From assembly GCA_023412515.1 (NCBI GenBank), contig JAEYNO010000253.1, positions 1 to 8,173 on the forward strand: a DNA stretch of 8,173 nt, read 5' to 3'. The stretch comes from Actinomycetes bacterium (GTDB lineage Bacteria > Actinomycetota > Actinomycetes > Actinomycetales > Cellulomonadaceae). Every line of letters begins with the position of its first letter. The first letter of the stretch is position 1. A program made the position numbers and the translations under genes. The notes below the pieces were generated by a model, which was not told the DNA's origin, searched no databases, and worked only from the letters and a program-made list of their open reading frames with translations. Positions 1 through 6,554 of this stretch are shown piece by piece.

Positions 1-1919
1 CCAACGGCGGCTGGCGCATGGTCCAGACGTCGCTGGAGACCTACGGCTACCAGGCGCCGCAGGAGATCATCGACATCTTCACCAAGTACCGCAAGACGCA
101 CAACGACGGCGTCTTCGACGTGTACCCCCCGAACGTGCGCGCCGCGCGCTCGTCGCACATCATCACGGGCCTGCCCGACGCGTACGGCCGCGGTCGCATC
201 ATCGGCGACTACCGCCGCGTCGCGCTCTACGGCGTCGACCAGCTCATCGCCGCGAAGAAGCTCGAGAAGGCGTCGCTCGACATGGAGCGCTCGGTCGAGG
301 ACGTCATCCGCGACCGCGAGGAGCTCGCGGAGCAGATCCGCGCGCTCGGCGAGCTCAAGCAGATGGCGGCGTCCTACGGCTACGACATCTCGCAGCCCGC
401 GACCAACGCCCGCGAGGCCGTGCAGTGGCTGTACTTCGCGTACCTCGCCGCCGTGAAGGAGCAGAACGGCGCGGCCATGTCGCTCGGCCGCACGTCGACC
501 TTCCTCGACGTCTTCCTGCAGCGCGACCTCGAGTCGGGTGCGCTGACCGAGGAGCAGGCGCAGGAGATCATCGACGACTTCGTCATCAAGCTGCGGATCG
601 TGCGGTTCCTGCGCACGCCCGAGTACGACAGCCTGTTCTCGGGCGACCCGACCTGGGTGACCGAGTCCATCGGCGGCATCGGCGAGGACGGGCGCCCGCT
701 CGTCACCAAGACGTCGTTCCGCTACCTGCAGACGCTGTACAACCTGGGCCCGGCGCCCGAGCCGAACATGACCGTGTTCTGGAGCGAGCGGCTTCCCGAG
801 GGCTTCAAGCGGTACTGCGCGCAGGTGTCGATCGACACGTCGGCCGTGCAGTACGAGTCCGACGAGCTCATCCGCGCCTCGTGGGGCGACGACGCGGCCA
901 TCGCGTGCTGCGTGTCCCCGATGCGGGTCGGCAAGCAGATGCAGTTCTTCGGCGCGCGCGTCAACCTCGCCAAGGCGCTGCTCTACGCCATCAACGGCGG
1001 CCGTGACGAGATCTCCGGCAAGCAGGTCGCGCCGGTGTCCGCGCCCGTCGAGGGCGAGGTGCTCGACTACGACGACGTCATGGCCAAGTTCGACAAGACC
1101 ATGGACTGGCTCGCCGAGACGTACGTCGACGCGCTGAACTGCGTGCACTACATGCACGACAAGTACGCGTACGAGCGCATCGAGATGGCGCTGCACGACC
1201 GCACCATCCTGCGGACCATGGCCTGCGGCATCGCCGGCCTGTCGGTCGTCGCGGACGCGCTGTCGGCGATCAAGCACGCGAAGGTCACGCCGCTGCGCAC
1301 GGCCGACGGCCTGGTCACCGAGTACGCGATCGACGGCGACTTCCCGACGTACGGCAACGACGACGACCGCGCCGACGACATCGCGGTGTGGATCGTGCGG
1401 CGCTTCATGGAGAAGATCCGCGCCGTCCCGACGTACCGCAACGCGCTGCACACGCAGTCGGTGCTGACCATCACGTCGAACGTCGTCTACGGCAAGGCCA
1501 CCGGGTCGACCCCCGACGGCCGCAAGGCCGGCGAGCCGTTCGCCCCGGGCGCCAACCCGATGAACGGGCGCGACACGCACGGCATGCTCGCCTCGGCGCT
1601 CTCGGTCGGCAAGCTGCCGTACTCCGAGGCGCAGGACGGCATCTCGCTGACCTCGTCGATCGTCCCCTCGGGCCTCGGTCGCGAGAAGGACGAGCAGGTG
1701 ACGAACCTGGTCGGCCTGCTGGACGCCTACATCCTGTCCTCCGGCTACCACATGAACGTCAACGTGCTGAACCGCGAGACGCTCCTGGACGCCATGGAGC
1801 ACCCGGAGAACTACCCGCAGCTCACCATCCGGGTCTCCGGCTACGCCGTGAACTTCGTGCGCCTCACGCGCGAGCAGCAGCTCGACGTGCTGTCCCGCAC
1901 GTTCCACGGCGCGGTCTGA
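1..1919 (+). CDS. pflB: Pyruvate formate-lyase (formate C-acetyltransferase), 5'-truncated by window edge
   Basis: Glycyl-radical enzyme that converts pyruvate and CoA to acetyl-CoA and formate in the cytoplasm during anaerobic growth. The reading frame is already open at base 3 (N-G-G-W-R), so the ATG at 18 is an internal Met. By alignment from memory with E. coli PflB (about 760 aa), roughly 112 N-terminal residues lie outside the window. The adjacent catalytic cysteines are in IACCVSPM (codons 906-911, equivalent to Cys418/Cys419). The radical glycine is in RVSGYAV (codon 1839-1841, equivalent to Gly734). Other conserved blocks are FTKYRKTHN, GLPDAYGRGRIIGDYRRVALYG, SGDPTW, SIGGIGEDG, MQFFGARVNLAK, TRTFHGAV-like C-terminus (here SRTFHGAV) and TITSNVVYGKATG. 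All catalytic elements are intact and no frameshift is seen. It is followed after 94 bp by its activase gene, the usual pflB-pflA order. Identification is very secure; it is a true PFL rather than a glycerol dehydratase-like relative because the double cysteine is present. Confidence 0.97.
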   Translation, partial: NGGWRMVQTSLETYGYQAPQEIIDIFTKYRKTHNDGVFDVYPPNVRAARSSHIITGLPDAYGRGRIIGDYRRVALYGVDQLIAAKKLEKASLDMERSVEDVIRDREELAEQIRALGELKQMAASYGYDISQPATNAREAVQWLYFAYLAAVKEQNGAAMSLGRTSTFLDVFLQRDLESGALTEEQAQEIIDDFVIKLRIVRFLRTPEYDSLFSGDPTWVTESIGGIGEDGRPLVTKTSFRYLQTLYNLGPAPEPNMTVFWSERLPEGFKRYCAQVSIDTSAVQYESDELIRASWGDDAAIACCVSPMRVGKQMQFFGARVNLAKALLYAINGGRDEISGKQVAPVSAPVEGEVLDYDDVMAKFDKTMDWLAETYVDALNCVHYMHDKYAYERIEMALHDRTILRTMACGIAGLSVVADALSAIKHAKVTPLRTADGLVTEYAIDGDFPTYGNDDDRADDIAVWIVRRFMEKIRAVPTYRNALHTQSVLTITSNVVYGKATGSTPDGRKAGEPFAPGANPMNGRDTHGMLASALSVGKLPYSEAQDGISLTSSIVPSGLGREKDEQVTNLVGLLDAYILSSGYHMNVNVLNRETLLDAMEHPENYPQLTIRVSGYAVNFVRLTREQQLDVLSRTFHGAV

Positions 1920-1926
1920 CCCGCAG

Positions 1927-1963
1927 GTCCCCGGCCCGGCACGCGCAGCGCCGGGCCGGGGGC
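1927..1963 (+). terminator. Strong GC hairpin between pflB and pflA (possible terminator or attenuator)
   Basis: A perfect 12-bp inverted repeat, CCCCGGCCCGGC (1929-1940) and GCCGGGCCGGGG (1950-1961), encloses a 9-nt loop. It can be lengthened by a T-G and a G-C pair to 1927-1963. It starts 7 bases after the pflB stop codon. No run of T follows, so it is not a classical intrinsic terminator. Actinobacterial terminators often lack the T-tract, and the stem could also act as an mRNA-stabilising or attenuating element that makes pflB more abundant than pflA. The structure is seen directly; the role is inferred. Confidence 0.6.
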
Positions 1964-2003
1964 CCACCGACGTACCCTCGCAGCACTAACCCGACGACAG
2001 CGT

Positions 2004-2008
2004 GGAGG
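2004..2008 (+). promoter_or_regulatory. Ribosome binding site of pflA, fixing the start at 2014
   Basis: GGAGG at 2004-2008 is followed after 5 bases (TCACC) by GTG at 2014. An earlier in-frame GTG at 2002 would place this Shine-Dalgarno sequence inside the coding region and has no comparable motif in front of it. The start at 2014 is therefore preferred. Confidence 0.75.
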
Positions 2009-2013
2009 TCACC

Positions 2014-2895
2014 GTGACCACGACCGTGCAGGACGGCGCACCCGTCGTGCCGCTCGGCGTCCCGCTCGTCGGCGGGTCGCACACCCGGACCCAGGGCCAC
2101 GGCACCGCGGGCCTGGAGGTCACCGAGGCCGAGCGCTCCGAGCGGCTCGCCGCGGTCCGCGAGGGCCGGCTCGGGTCGGTGCACTCGTGGGAGCTCGTGA
2201 CCGCGGTCGACGGCCCCGGCACGCGCCTGACGATCTTCCTGTCGGGCTGCCCGCTGCGGTGCCTGTACTGCCACAACCCCGACACCATGGAGATGCGTCG
2301 CGGCACCGACGTCGCGGCCGACGAGCTCCTGGCCCGCATCGCGCGCTACCGCGGCGTGTTCACGGCCACCGGCGGCGGCGTCACCATCTCGGGCGGCGAG
2401 CCCCTCATGCAGCCCGCCTTCGTGCGCCGGCTGATCCGCGGTGCGGCCGCGATGGACGTGCCGGTCGCGATCGACACCTCGGGCTTCTTCGGTGCGCACG
2501 CGACCGACGAGATGCTCGACGACGTGTCGCTCGTCCTGCTGGACGTGAAGTCCGGCGACCCCGAGACCTACAAGCGCGTCACCGGGCGTGAGCTGCAGCC
2601 GACGCTCGACTTCGGCCGCCGACTGTCCGCGCGCGGCACCCGCATGTGGATCCGGTTCGTGCTCGTGCCGGGCCTGACCGACGCGCCCGACAACGTCGCG
2701 GCCGTGGCCGACTACGTCGCGTCGCTCGGCGAGGCCGTCGAGCGCGTCGAGGTCCTGCCGTTCCACCAGATGGGCCGCGACAAGTGGTCCGAGCTGGGCA
2801 TGCGTTACGAGCTCGACGACGTCGAGCCCCCGTCGCGCGAGGCCGCCGAGGCCGTCCGCGACGTCTTCCGCGCACGCGGCCTGACGACGTTCTGA
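2014..2895 (+). CDS. pflA: Pyruvate formate-lyase-activating enzyme (radical SAM)
   Basis: Iron-sulfur, S-adenosylmethionine-dependent enzyme that abstracts a hydrogen from the radical glycine of PflB and so turns it on under anaerobic conditions. The product from GTG 2014 is 293 aa. The radical SAM cluster motif CX3CX2C is at Cys79, Cys83 and Cys86 (CPLRCLYCHNPDT). VDGPGTR lies just before it, as in E. coli PflA. The SAM-binding GGE motif (SGGEPL) is at about 127-129, followed by LDVKS, MWIRFVLVPG and LPFHQMGRDKW, all matching the PflA pattern. E. coli PflA is 246 aa; the extra length is an N-terminal stretch of about 45 residues before GRLGSVHSWE that I cannot assign to a domain. It follows pflB on the same strand after a strong hairpin, and I see no clear separate promoter in the 94-bp gap, so co-transcription is likely. 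No extra ferredoxin-type cysteine cluster is present, which favours a PFL activase over the larger glycyl-radical activases. Confidence 0.95.
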   Translation: MTTTVQDGAPVVPLGVPLVGGSHTRTQGHGTAGLEVTEAERSERLAAVREGRLGSVHSWELVTAVDGPGTRLTIFLSGCPLRCLYCHNPDTMEMRRGTDVAADELLARIARYRGVFTATGGGVTISGGEPLMQPAFVRRLIRGAAAMDVPVAIDTSGFFGAHATDEMLDDVSLVLLDVKSGDPETYKRVTGRELQPTLDFGRRLSARGTRMWIRFVLVPGLTDAPDNVAAVADYVASLGEAVERVEVLPFHQMGRDKWSELGMRYELDDVEPPSREAAEAVRDVFRARGLTTF

Positions 2896-2897
2896 CC

Positions 2898-3141
2898 CCA
2901 CCCTCGTACCCACGAGAGTGCGATCCAGTCGTCGCCCCCTCGTCCCCGTGAGAGTGCGATCCAGTCGCCACCCTCGTGCCCGTGAGAGTGCGATCCCGTC
3001 GGCACCCTCGTGCCGTGAGAGTGCGATCCCGTCGGCACCCTCGTGCCCGTGAGAGTGCGATCCAGTCGCCACCCTCATGTCCGTGAGAGTGCGATCGAGT
3101 CGTCGCCATCCCGGGACCGTGCCCACCAGAGAGCGATCAGG
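2898..3141 (+). repeat. Left tandem array: six ~34-bp repeats plus one degenerate copy
   Basis: The stretch between pflA and the next gene is built of head-to-tail units whose pattern is CCACCCTCGTGCCC followed by GTGAGAGTGCGATCCAGTC. The 12-base core GAGAGTGCGATC is perfect at 2914, 2950, 2984, 3017, 3051 and 3085, giving spacings of 36, 34, 33, 34 and 34 bp. A decayed seventh copy (GAGAGCGATC) is at 3129-3138. The base after the core varies: CCAGTC in copies 1, 2 and 5, CCCGTC in 3 and 4, CGAGTC in 6. Each unit can form a small stem, CTCGT or CTCAT pairing with GTGAG or ACGAG just before the core. The array begins 2 bases after the pflA stop and runs in the sense of pflA. Reading frames through it exist only because it is GC-rich; unit lengths that are mostly not multiples of three argue against coding. 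Bases 3142-3173 hold nothing else I recognise. Confidence 0.9.
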
Positions 3142-3173
3142 TCTGGCGGCGAGGGCGACGGCGGACGCGGTGG

Positions 3174-4091
3174 TCACCACGTCTGACGAGCCAGCACGAC
3201 CCCCTCGTGCCGGATGAGCTCGGCGACGGCTCTCTCGAGCGCGTTGCGGCTCCCGAGGACGTCGCCCCGGTGGACCCCGATGACCGTCCAGCCGAACCGG
3301 ATCCGCAGGTCGTCCCGCCGACGTTCGTCGGCCCGTCGCTGCGCCACCGTCCGGTGATGGTGCTCGTCGCCGTCGTACTCGACGCCGACGCGGGCGTCGC
3401 GGTAGCCGAGGTCCAGGCGGTAGACCTCGCGACCGCCGTGACGGATCGAGATCTGCGCCTCAGGCCGGGGAAGGCCGGCCTCGAACAGCCGGAGGCGGAG
3501 CCAGGACTCGCCGGCCGACTCAGTCTGCGGTTCGCAGAGTTCGATCAATCGACGGGCGCGCGCGATGTTGCGTGCCCCGGGCAGCTCGCGCGCGCGGCGC
3601 ACGAGTCGTGCGGGGTCGACGAGCCCCGCGTGCGCGAAGGCGTCGACCGCGGCGAGGCCGATGTACCCGGGTGCGTACCGCGCGAGATCCAGCGCCGTGC
3701 GTTCGGCCGTCGTGGCGGGTACGCCACCGAGCACGGTGACGTCGTCCGCGGGCAACGCGCCGGTCCAGCACTGCTGCCCGGGCCGTCGGACGCGAGGCAC
3801 GGCCGTCGGGACGATGCACTGCAGGCGGGGTGGCCGCAGGTGCAGCCCGGGGGCGCGCGTGTCGACACCGTGGAGCCATGCAGCGGTCTCACGGCACACG
3901 GCGGCGCCGCGGGGCAGCACCGTGCTGATGGCGCGAACTCGTGTGGCGGGGTCCTCGAGCAGGTCCCGACGGACGAGCACGCTCCGGAACAGCTGGACGT
4001 ACCGCCCGGACGTGACGAGCCGGTGGCTGGCTGCCCAGGTGGAGCCGGTGGCGCGGAGGTGACGCATGTCGAGCACGGGGGCGTCCTGCAT
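3174..4091 (-). CDS. AbiEi-like / DUF559 (Vsr-like, PD-(D/E)XK-type) endonuclease-domain protein
   Basis: A 305-aa protein of a type that is common and multi-copy in actinobacterial genomes; the exact function is unknown. Residues about 9-75 (MRHLRATGSTWAASHRL, SGRYVQLFRSVLVRRD, CRETAAWLHGVD) resemble the winged-helix and following part of AbiEi-family antitoxins. Residues about 191-280 resemble DUF559/Vsr-like nucleases: ESAGESWLRLRLFEAGLPRP (Glu195), then LDLGYRD (Asp227), GVEYDGDEHH (Glu238, Asp240, His244), AQRRADERRRDDL and FGWTVIGV. The acidic residues and histidine that would form the active site are present, so nuclease activity is plausible but inferred. No AbiEii-type toxin gene is next to it, so it is not an obvious toxin-antitoxin pair. 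The ATG at 4091 has no convincing Shine-Dalgarno sequence; an in-frame ATG at 4067 is an alternative. The gene ends convergently with pflA and lies downstream of fadB on the same strand. Copies of one repeat family flank it on both sides in opposite orientation. No signal peptide or membrane segment is evident. Confidence 0.8.
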   Translation of the reverse strand: MQDAPVLDMRHLRATGSTWAASHRLVTSGRYVQLFRSVLVRRDLLEDPATRVRAISTVLPRGAAVCRETAAWLHGVDTRAPGLHLRPPRLQCIVPTAVPRVRRPGQQCWTGALPADDVTVLGGVPATTAERTALDLARYAPGYIGLAAVDAFAHAGLVDPARLVRRARELPGARNIARARRLIELCEPQTESAGESWLRLRLFEAGLPRPEAQISIRHGGREVYRLDLGYRDARVGVEYDGDEHHHRTVAQRRADERRRDDLRIRFGWTVIGVHRGDVLGSRNALERAVAELIRHEGVVLARQTW

Positions 4092-4223
4092 CCGCCCACG
4101 GTCGCTGTCACGGGGCCGCGAGGTGCGCAGGGGGCTCGTGGCCGTGGACGACTCTGCCGCGCACCGACTCTGAGGGCGGCTCGGGGCATCGGTGAGAACG
4201 GCGGGGCGCGCTCAGGGCGACCC
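4092..4223. other. Gene-free spacer upstream of the nuclease-like gene
   Basis: This 132-bp stretch lies between the start of the nuclease-like gene and the first right-hand repeat. It is uniformly GC-rich, and I see no AT-rich -10 box or clear hairpin, so no promoter can be assigned. The nuclease-like gene may depend on read-through from fadB or on a promoter too divergent to recognise by eye. Confidence 0.4.
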
Positions 4224-4420
4224 GGTCGCTGGATCGCACTCTCGCGAGCGGGTGAGTGGGCGTGCGGCGACGACGTGCCGCGGCGACGCGGTCAGCTGGA
4301 TCGCACTCTCGCGGGTGTGGTTGGGGTGGGCGTGTGACTGAATTGCACTCTCGCGGGAAGGGTGGGGTGGTGGTCGAGGGGCGGTGCGGTGACTGGATCG
4401 CACTCTCGCGGGAGGGTGGG
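4224..4420 (-). repeat. Right cluster: four spaced, inverted copies of the same repeat
   Basis: On the minus strand this region carries the same core as the left array, GAGAGTGCGATCCAGTC, preceded by CCGC. On the plus strand the cores read GATCGCACTCTC at 4232-4243, 4299-4310 and 4396-4407, with a variant AATTGCACTCTC at 4341-4352. Start spacings are 67, 42 and 55 bp, so this is a looser cluster than the left tandem array. The outermost copy (4396) keeps the longer context, CCACCCTC before and CAGTCACC after the core on the minus strand, matching the left-hand unit. The copy nearest the nuclease-like gene (4232) has CAGCGACC instead. The cluster sits between the fadB stop and the start of the nuclease-like gene, in the sense of fadB transcription. 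A G-rich stretch without repeats (4408-4433) separates the last core from the fadB stop. Confidence 0.88.
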
Positions 4421-4433
4421 AGGCAAGGAGGGG

Positions 4434-6554
4434 TCAGGGGTGGGGGACGTTCGCGACGCCGTCGGGCAGGAGGCGGCGCCCCAGGATTCGCTCGCTGTAG
4501 CCGCGGCGGTCCAGGTACGGCGTGATCCCGCCGAGGTGGAAGCCCCAGCCGGCGCCGAGGATCATGCACAGGTCGATCTGCTGCGGCGTCGCGACCACGC
4601 CCTCGTCGAGCATGTGCCCGATCTCGACCGTGAGCGCCGTCAGGACGGCGTCGAGCACGCCGGCCTCGTCGAGCGGCGCCGCGGCGACCTCGCCCTCGCG
4701 CGCCGCGTCGAACACCGCCTGCACCGCGGGGTCCACGCGCTTCGGCAGCCCGCGGGCCGCCGCCGGGCGCACCACCGGCACGCCCTCGGCGACGAGCTTC
4801 TCGAGCCCGGGGGAGCGCGGGAACCGCTCGCCGAGGTCGTCGCGCAGCGACGTCAGCACGTGCAGGCCGACCGCGGGTCCGACGAGGTCGAACAGCTCGA
4901 ACGGCGGCATCGGCAGGCCCAGCGGGTCGAGCGCGCGGTCCGCCACCTCGACCGGCGTGCCGTGCTCGACCGCGTCGACGATCACGCCGAGCAGCAGCAC
5001 GAGCAGCCGGTTGACGACGAACCCGGGGCGGTCCCGCACGAGCACCGCGGTCTTGCGCAGCTGCGCCGCGACCGCGAACCCGGTGGCCAGCGCCTCCGCC
5101 GACGTGTGCTCGGCCTGCACGACCTCGACGAGCGGCATCGCGGCGACCGGGTTGAAGAAGTGCAGCCCGACGACGCGCTCGGGGTGGCGCAGGTCGGCGG
5201 CCATGCGCGTCACCGACAGCGCCGACGTGTTGGTCGCGAGCACCGCGTCGGGCGCGACGACGTCCTCGAGCTCGGCGAGCACGCGCTTCTTGAGGTCGAG
5301 GACCTCGGTGACCGCCTCGATCACGAGGTCGCAGTCGCCGAACACGCCGACGTCGGTCGAGCCCGTGACCTGAGCGGTGATGCGCGCACCGGCGTCTGAG
5401 GTCATGCGCCCGGACGACACGAGCCGCTCGACCGTCGAGCGGACCGTCGCGAGGCCGTGCGCCACGCGCTCCTCGTCCAGGTCGCGCATCACGACCGGGA
5501 CGCCGAGTCGCTGCGCGAGCAGCAGCGCGATCTGCGCGGCCATGAGCCCGGCACCGACGACGCCGACGCGCGTGACCGGCCGGGCCAGCGCGCGGTCGGG
5601 TGCGCCGGTGGGCCGGCGGCCAGCCTGCACGAGCCCGAACGCGTACACGCTCGCGCGCATCTCGTCGCTCATGATCAGGTCGGCCAGCGCCTCGTCCTCC
5701 GCCGCGAACGCGGTGTCGCGGTCGGCGTCGCGCGCGGCCTCGAGCAGGTCGAGCGCGCGGTACGGCGCGGGGCGCGAGCCGTGCACGACGGCGTCCAGGT
5801 GCCGGCGCGCACGCTCGACGACCGTGCGCCAGGTCGCCGCGTCGTCGAGCGGACGCCGCGGCACCGTGACCTCGCCCGCGAGCACGCGCGCCGCCCAGCG
5901 CACCGACTCCTCGAGGAAGTCCGCGGGGTCGAGCACGACGTCGACGAGCCCGATCTCGGCGGCCTGCTGCGCCGTGAACGGCTTGTTCGCGGCGGGCCGG
6001 GTGAGGACCACGTCGACGGCCCGCTCGATGCCGACGAGCCGCGGCACGAGGTACGCGCCGCCCCACCCGGGCACCAGGCCGAGCCCCGTCTCGGGCAGCG
6101 CGAGCGCCCGCACGTCGGCCGACGCCGTGCGGTAGTCGCAGTTCAGCGCGACCTCGAGCCCGCCGCCGAGCGCCGCGCCGTTGACGAACGCGAACGTGGG
6201 CACCCCCAGCTCGCCGAGCAGCCGGTACGCCGCGTGGCCGCCGCGCCCGAGCGCGAGCGCGTCGTCGCGCGACGTCACGCCGGCGACCTGCGTGAGGTCG
6301 GCACCCGCCGCGAGGTAGTACGGCTTGCCGGTGACGGCCAGGGCCGCGATCTCGCCGCGCGCGGCGCGGGCCTGCTGCGCGCGCAGCACCTCGGCGAGCT
6401 CGGCGACTCCCCGCGGCCCGAGCGTCGTGGGCTTCGTGTGGTCCAGGCCGTTGTCGAGCGTGACGAGCGCGAGCGTGCCGAGCCCGCCGGGAAGGCGGAC
6501 GTCGCGGACCAGGGCGTGCGTGACGCGCTCCTCGCGCGGCGCGGTCGTGCTCAT
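4434..6554 (-). CDS. fadB: Fatty acid oxidation complex alpha subunit (enoyl-CoA hydratase / 3-hydroxyacyl-CoA dehydrogenase)
   Basis: A 706-aa bifunctional cytoplasmic enzyme that hydrates trans-2-enoyl-CoA and oxidises the resulting L-3-hydroxyacyl-CoA with NAD+. Residues about 15-220 form the crotonase domain: AGADLTQV (83-90) and GAALGGGLEVALNCDYR supply the oxyanion hole, and Glu134 and Glu155 (in LPETGLGLVPGWGG) match the two catalytic glutamates of E. coli FadB. Residues about 327-510 form the NAD-binding dehydrogenase domain: VGVVGAGLMAAQIA (330-343), ATNTSALSV (Ser444), and GLHFFNPVAAMPLVEVV (His465, Asn468, Glu477). RPGFVVNRLL (Asn515) begins the C-terminal helical domain, which runs to about 690. 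The third glycine of the Rossmann GxGxxG is Ala339. The frame is open for another 308 codons upstream, but ATG 6554 is chosen because GAGGAGG precedes it by 7 bases, it overlaps the fadA stop as ATGA, and homology starts here. The length is typical. Translational coupling to fadA is likely. Confidence 0.95.
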   Translation of the reverse strand: MSTTAPREERVTHALVRDVRLPGGLGTLALVTLDNGLDHTKPTTLGPRGVAELAEVLRAQQARAARGEIAALAVTGKPYYLAAGADLTQVAGVTSRDDALALGRGGHAAYRLLGELGVPTFAFVNGAALGGGLEVALNCDYRTASADVRALALPETGLGLVPGWGGAYLVPRLVGIERAVDVVLTRPAANKPFTAQQAAEIGLVDVVLDPADFLEESVRWAARVLAGEVTVPRRPLDDAATWRTVVERARRHLDAVVHGSRPAPYRALDLLEAARDADRDTAFAAEDEALADLIMSDEMRASVYAFGLVQAGRRPTGAPDRALARPVTRVGVVGAGLMAAQIALLLAQRLGVPVVMRDLDEERVAHGLATVRSTVERLVSSGRMTSDAGARITAQVTGSTDVGVFGDCDLVIEAVTEVLDLKKRVLAELEDVVAPDAVLATNTSALSVTRMAADLRHPERVVGLHFFNPVAAMPLVEVVQAEHTSAEALATGFAVAAQLRKTAVLVRDRPGFVVNRLLVLLLGVIVDAVEHGTPVEVADRALDPLGLPMPPFELFDLVGPAVGLHVLTSLRDDLGERFPRSPGLEKLVAEGVPVVRPAAARGLPKRVDPAVQAVFDAAREGEVAAAPLDEAGVLDAVLTALTVEIGHMLDEGVVATPQQIDLCMILGAGWGFHLGGITPYLDRRGYSERILGRRLLPDGVANVPHP

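Noticed and set aside
2113..2126. Second copy of the pflA ribosome-binding-site sequence (TGGAGGTCACC) inside pflA
   Set aside because: It is followed by GAG rather than a start codon at the right distance, so it cannot support an internal start.
2898..3141. CRISPR array
   Set aside because: The units repeat head to tail over nearly their full length and the parts between cores are also similar. There are no unique spacers and no cas genes.
1864..3180. Long minus-strand open frame of 438 codons
   Set aside because: It runs antisense through pflA and across the repeat array, giving repetitive SHSHGHEG/GADGIALS-type peptides. Unit lengths of 33-36 bp change its phase, and it is an effect of high GC.
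3537..3550. Possible further repeat copy inside the nuclease-like gene (GAGTTCGATCAATC)
   Set aside because: It has a mismatch in the core and needs a gap to align further, and it encodes part of a normal protein segment. Probably chance.
3207..4337. Plus-strand open frame of 376 codons antisense to the nuclease-like gene
   Set aside because: No recognisable domain and low-complexity composition, whereas the minus strand carries clear AbiEi/DUF559-like motifs.
4108..6066. Long minus-strand open frame of 652 codons over fadB
   Set aside because: Arg/Ala/Gly-rich shadow of fadB in another frame; its end also reads through the right-hand repeats.
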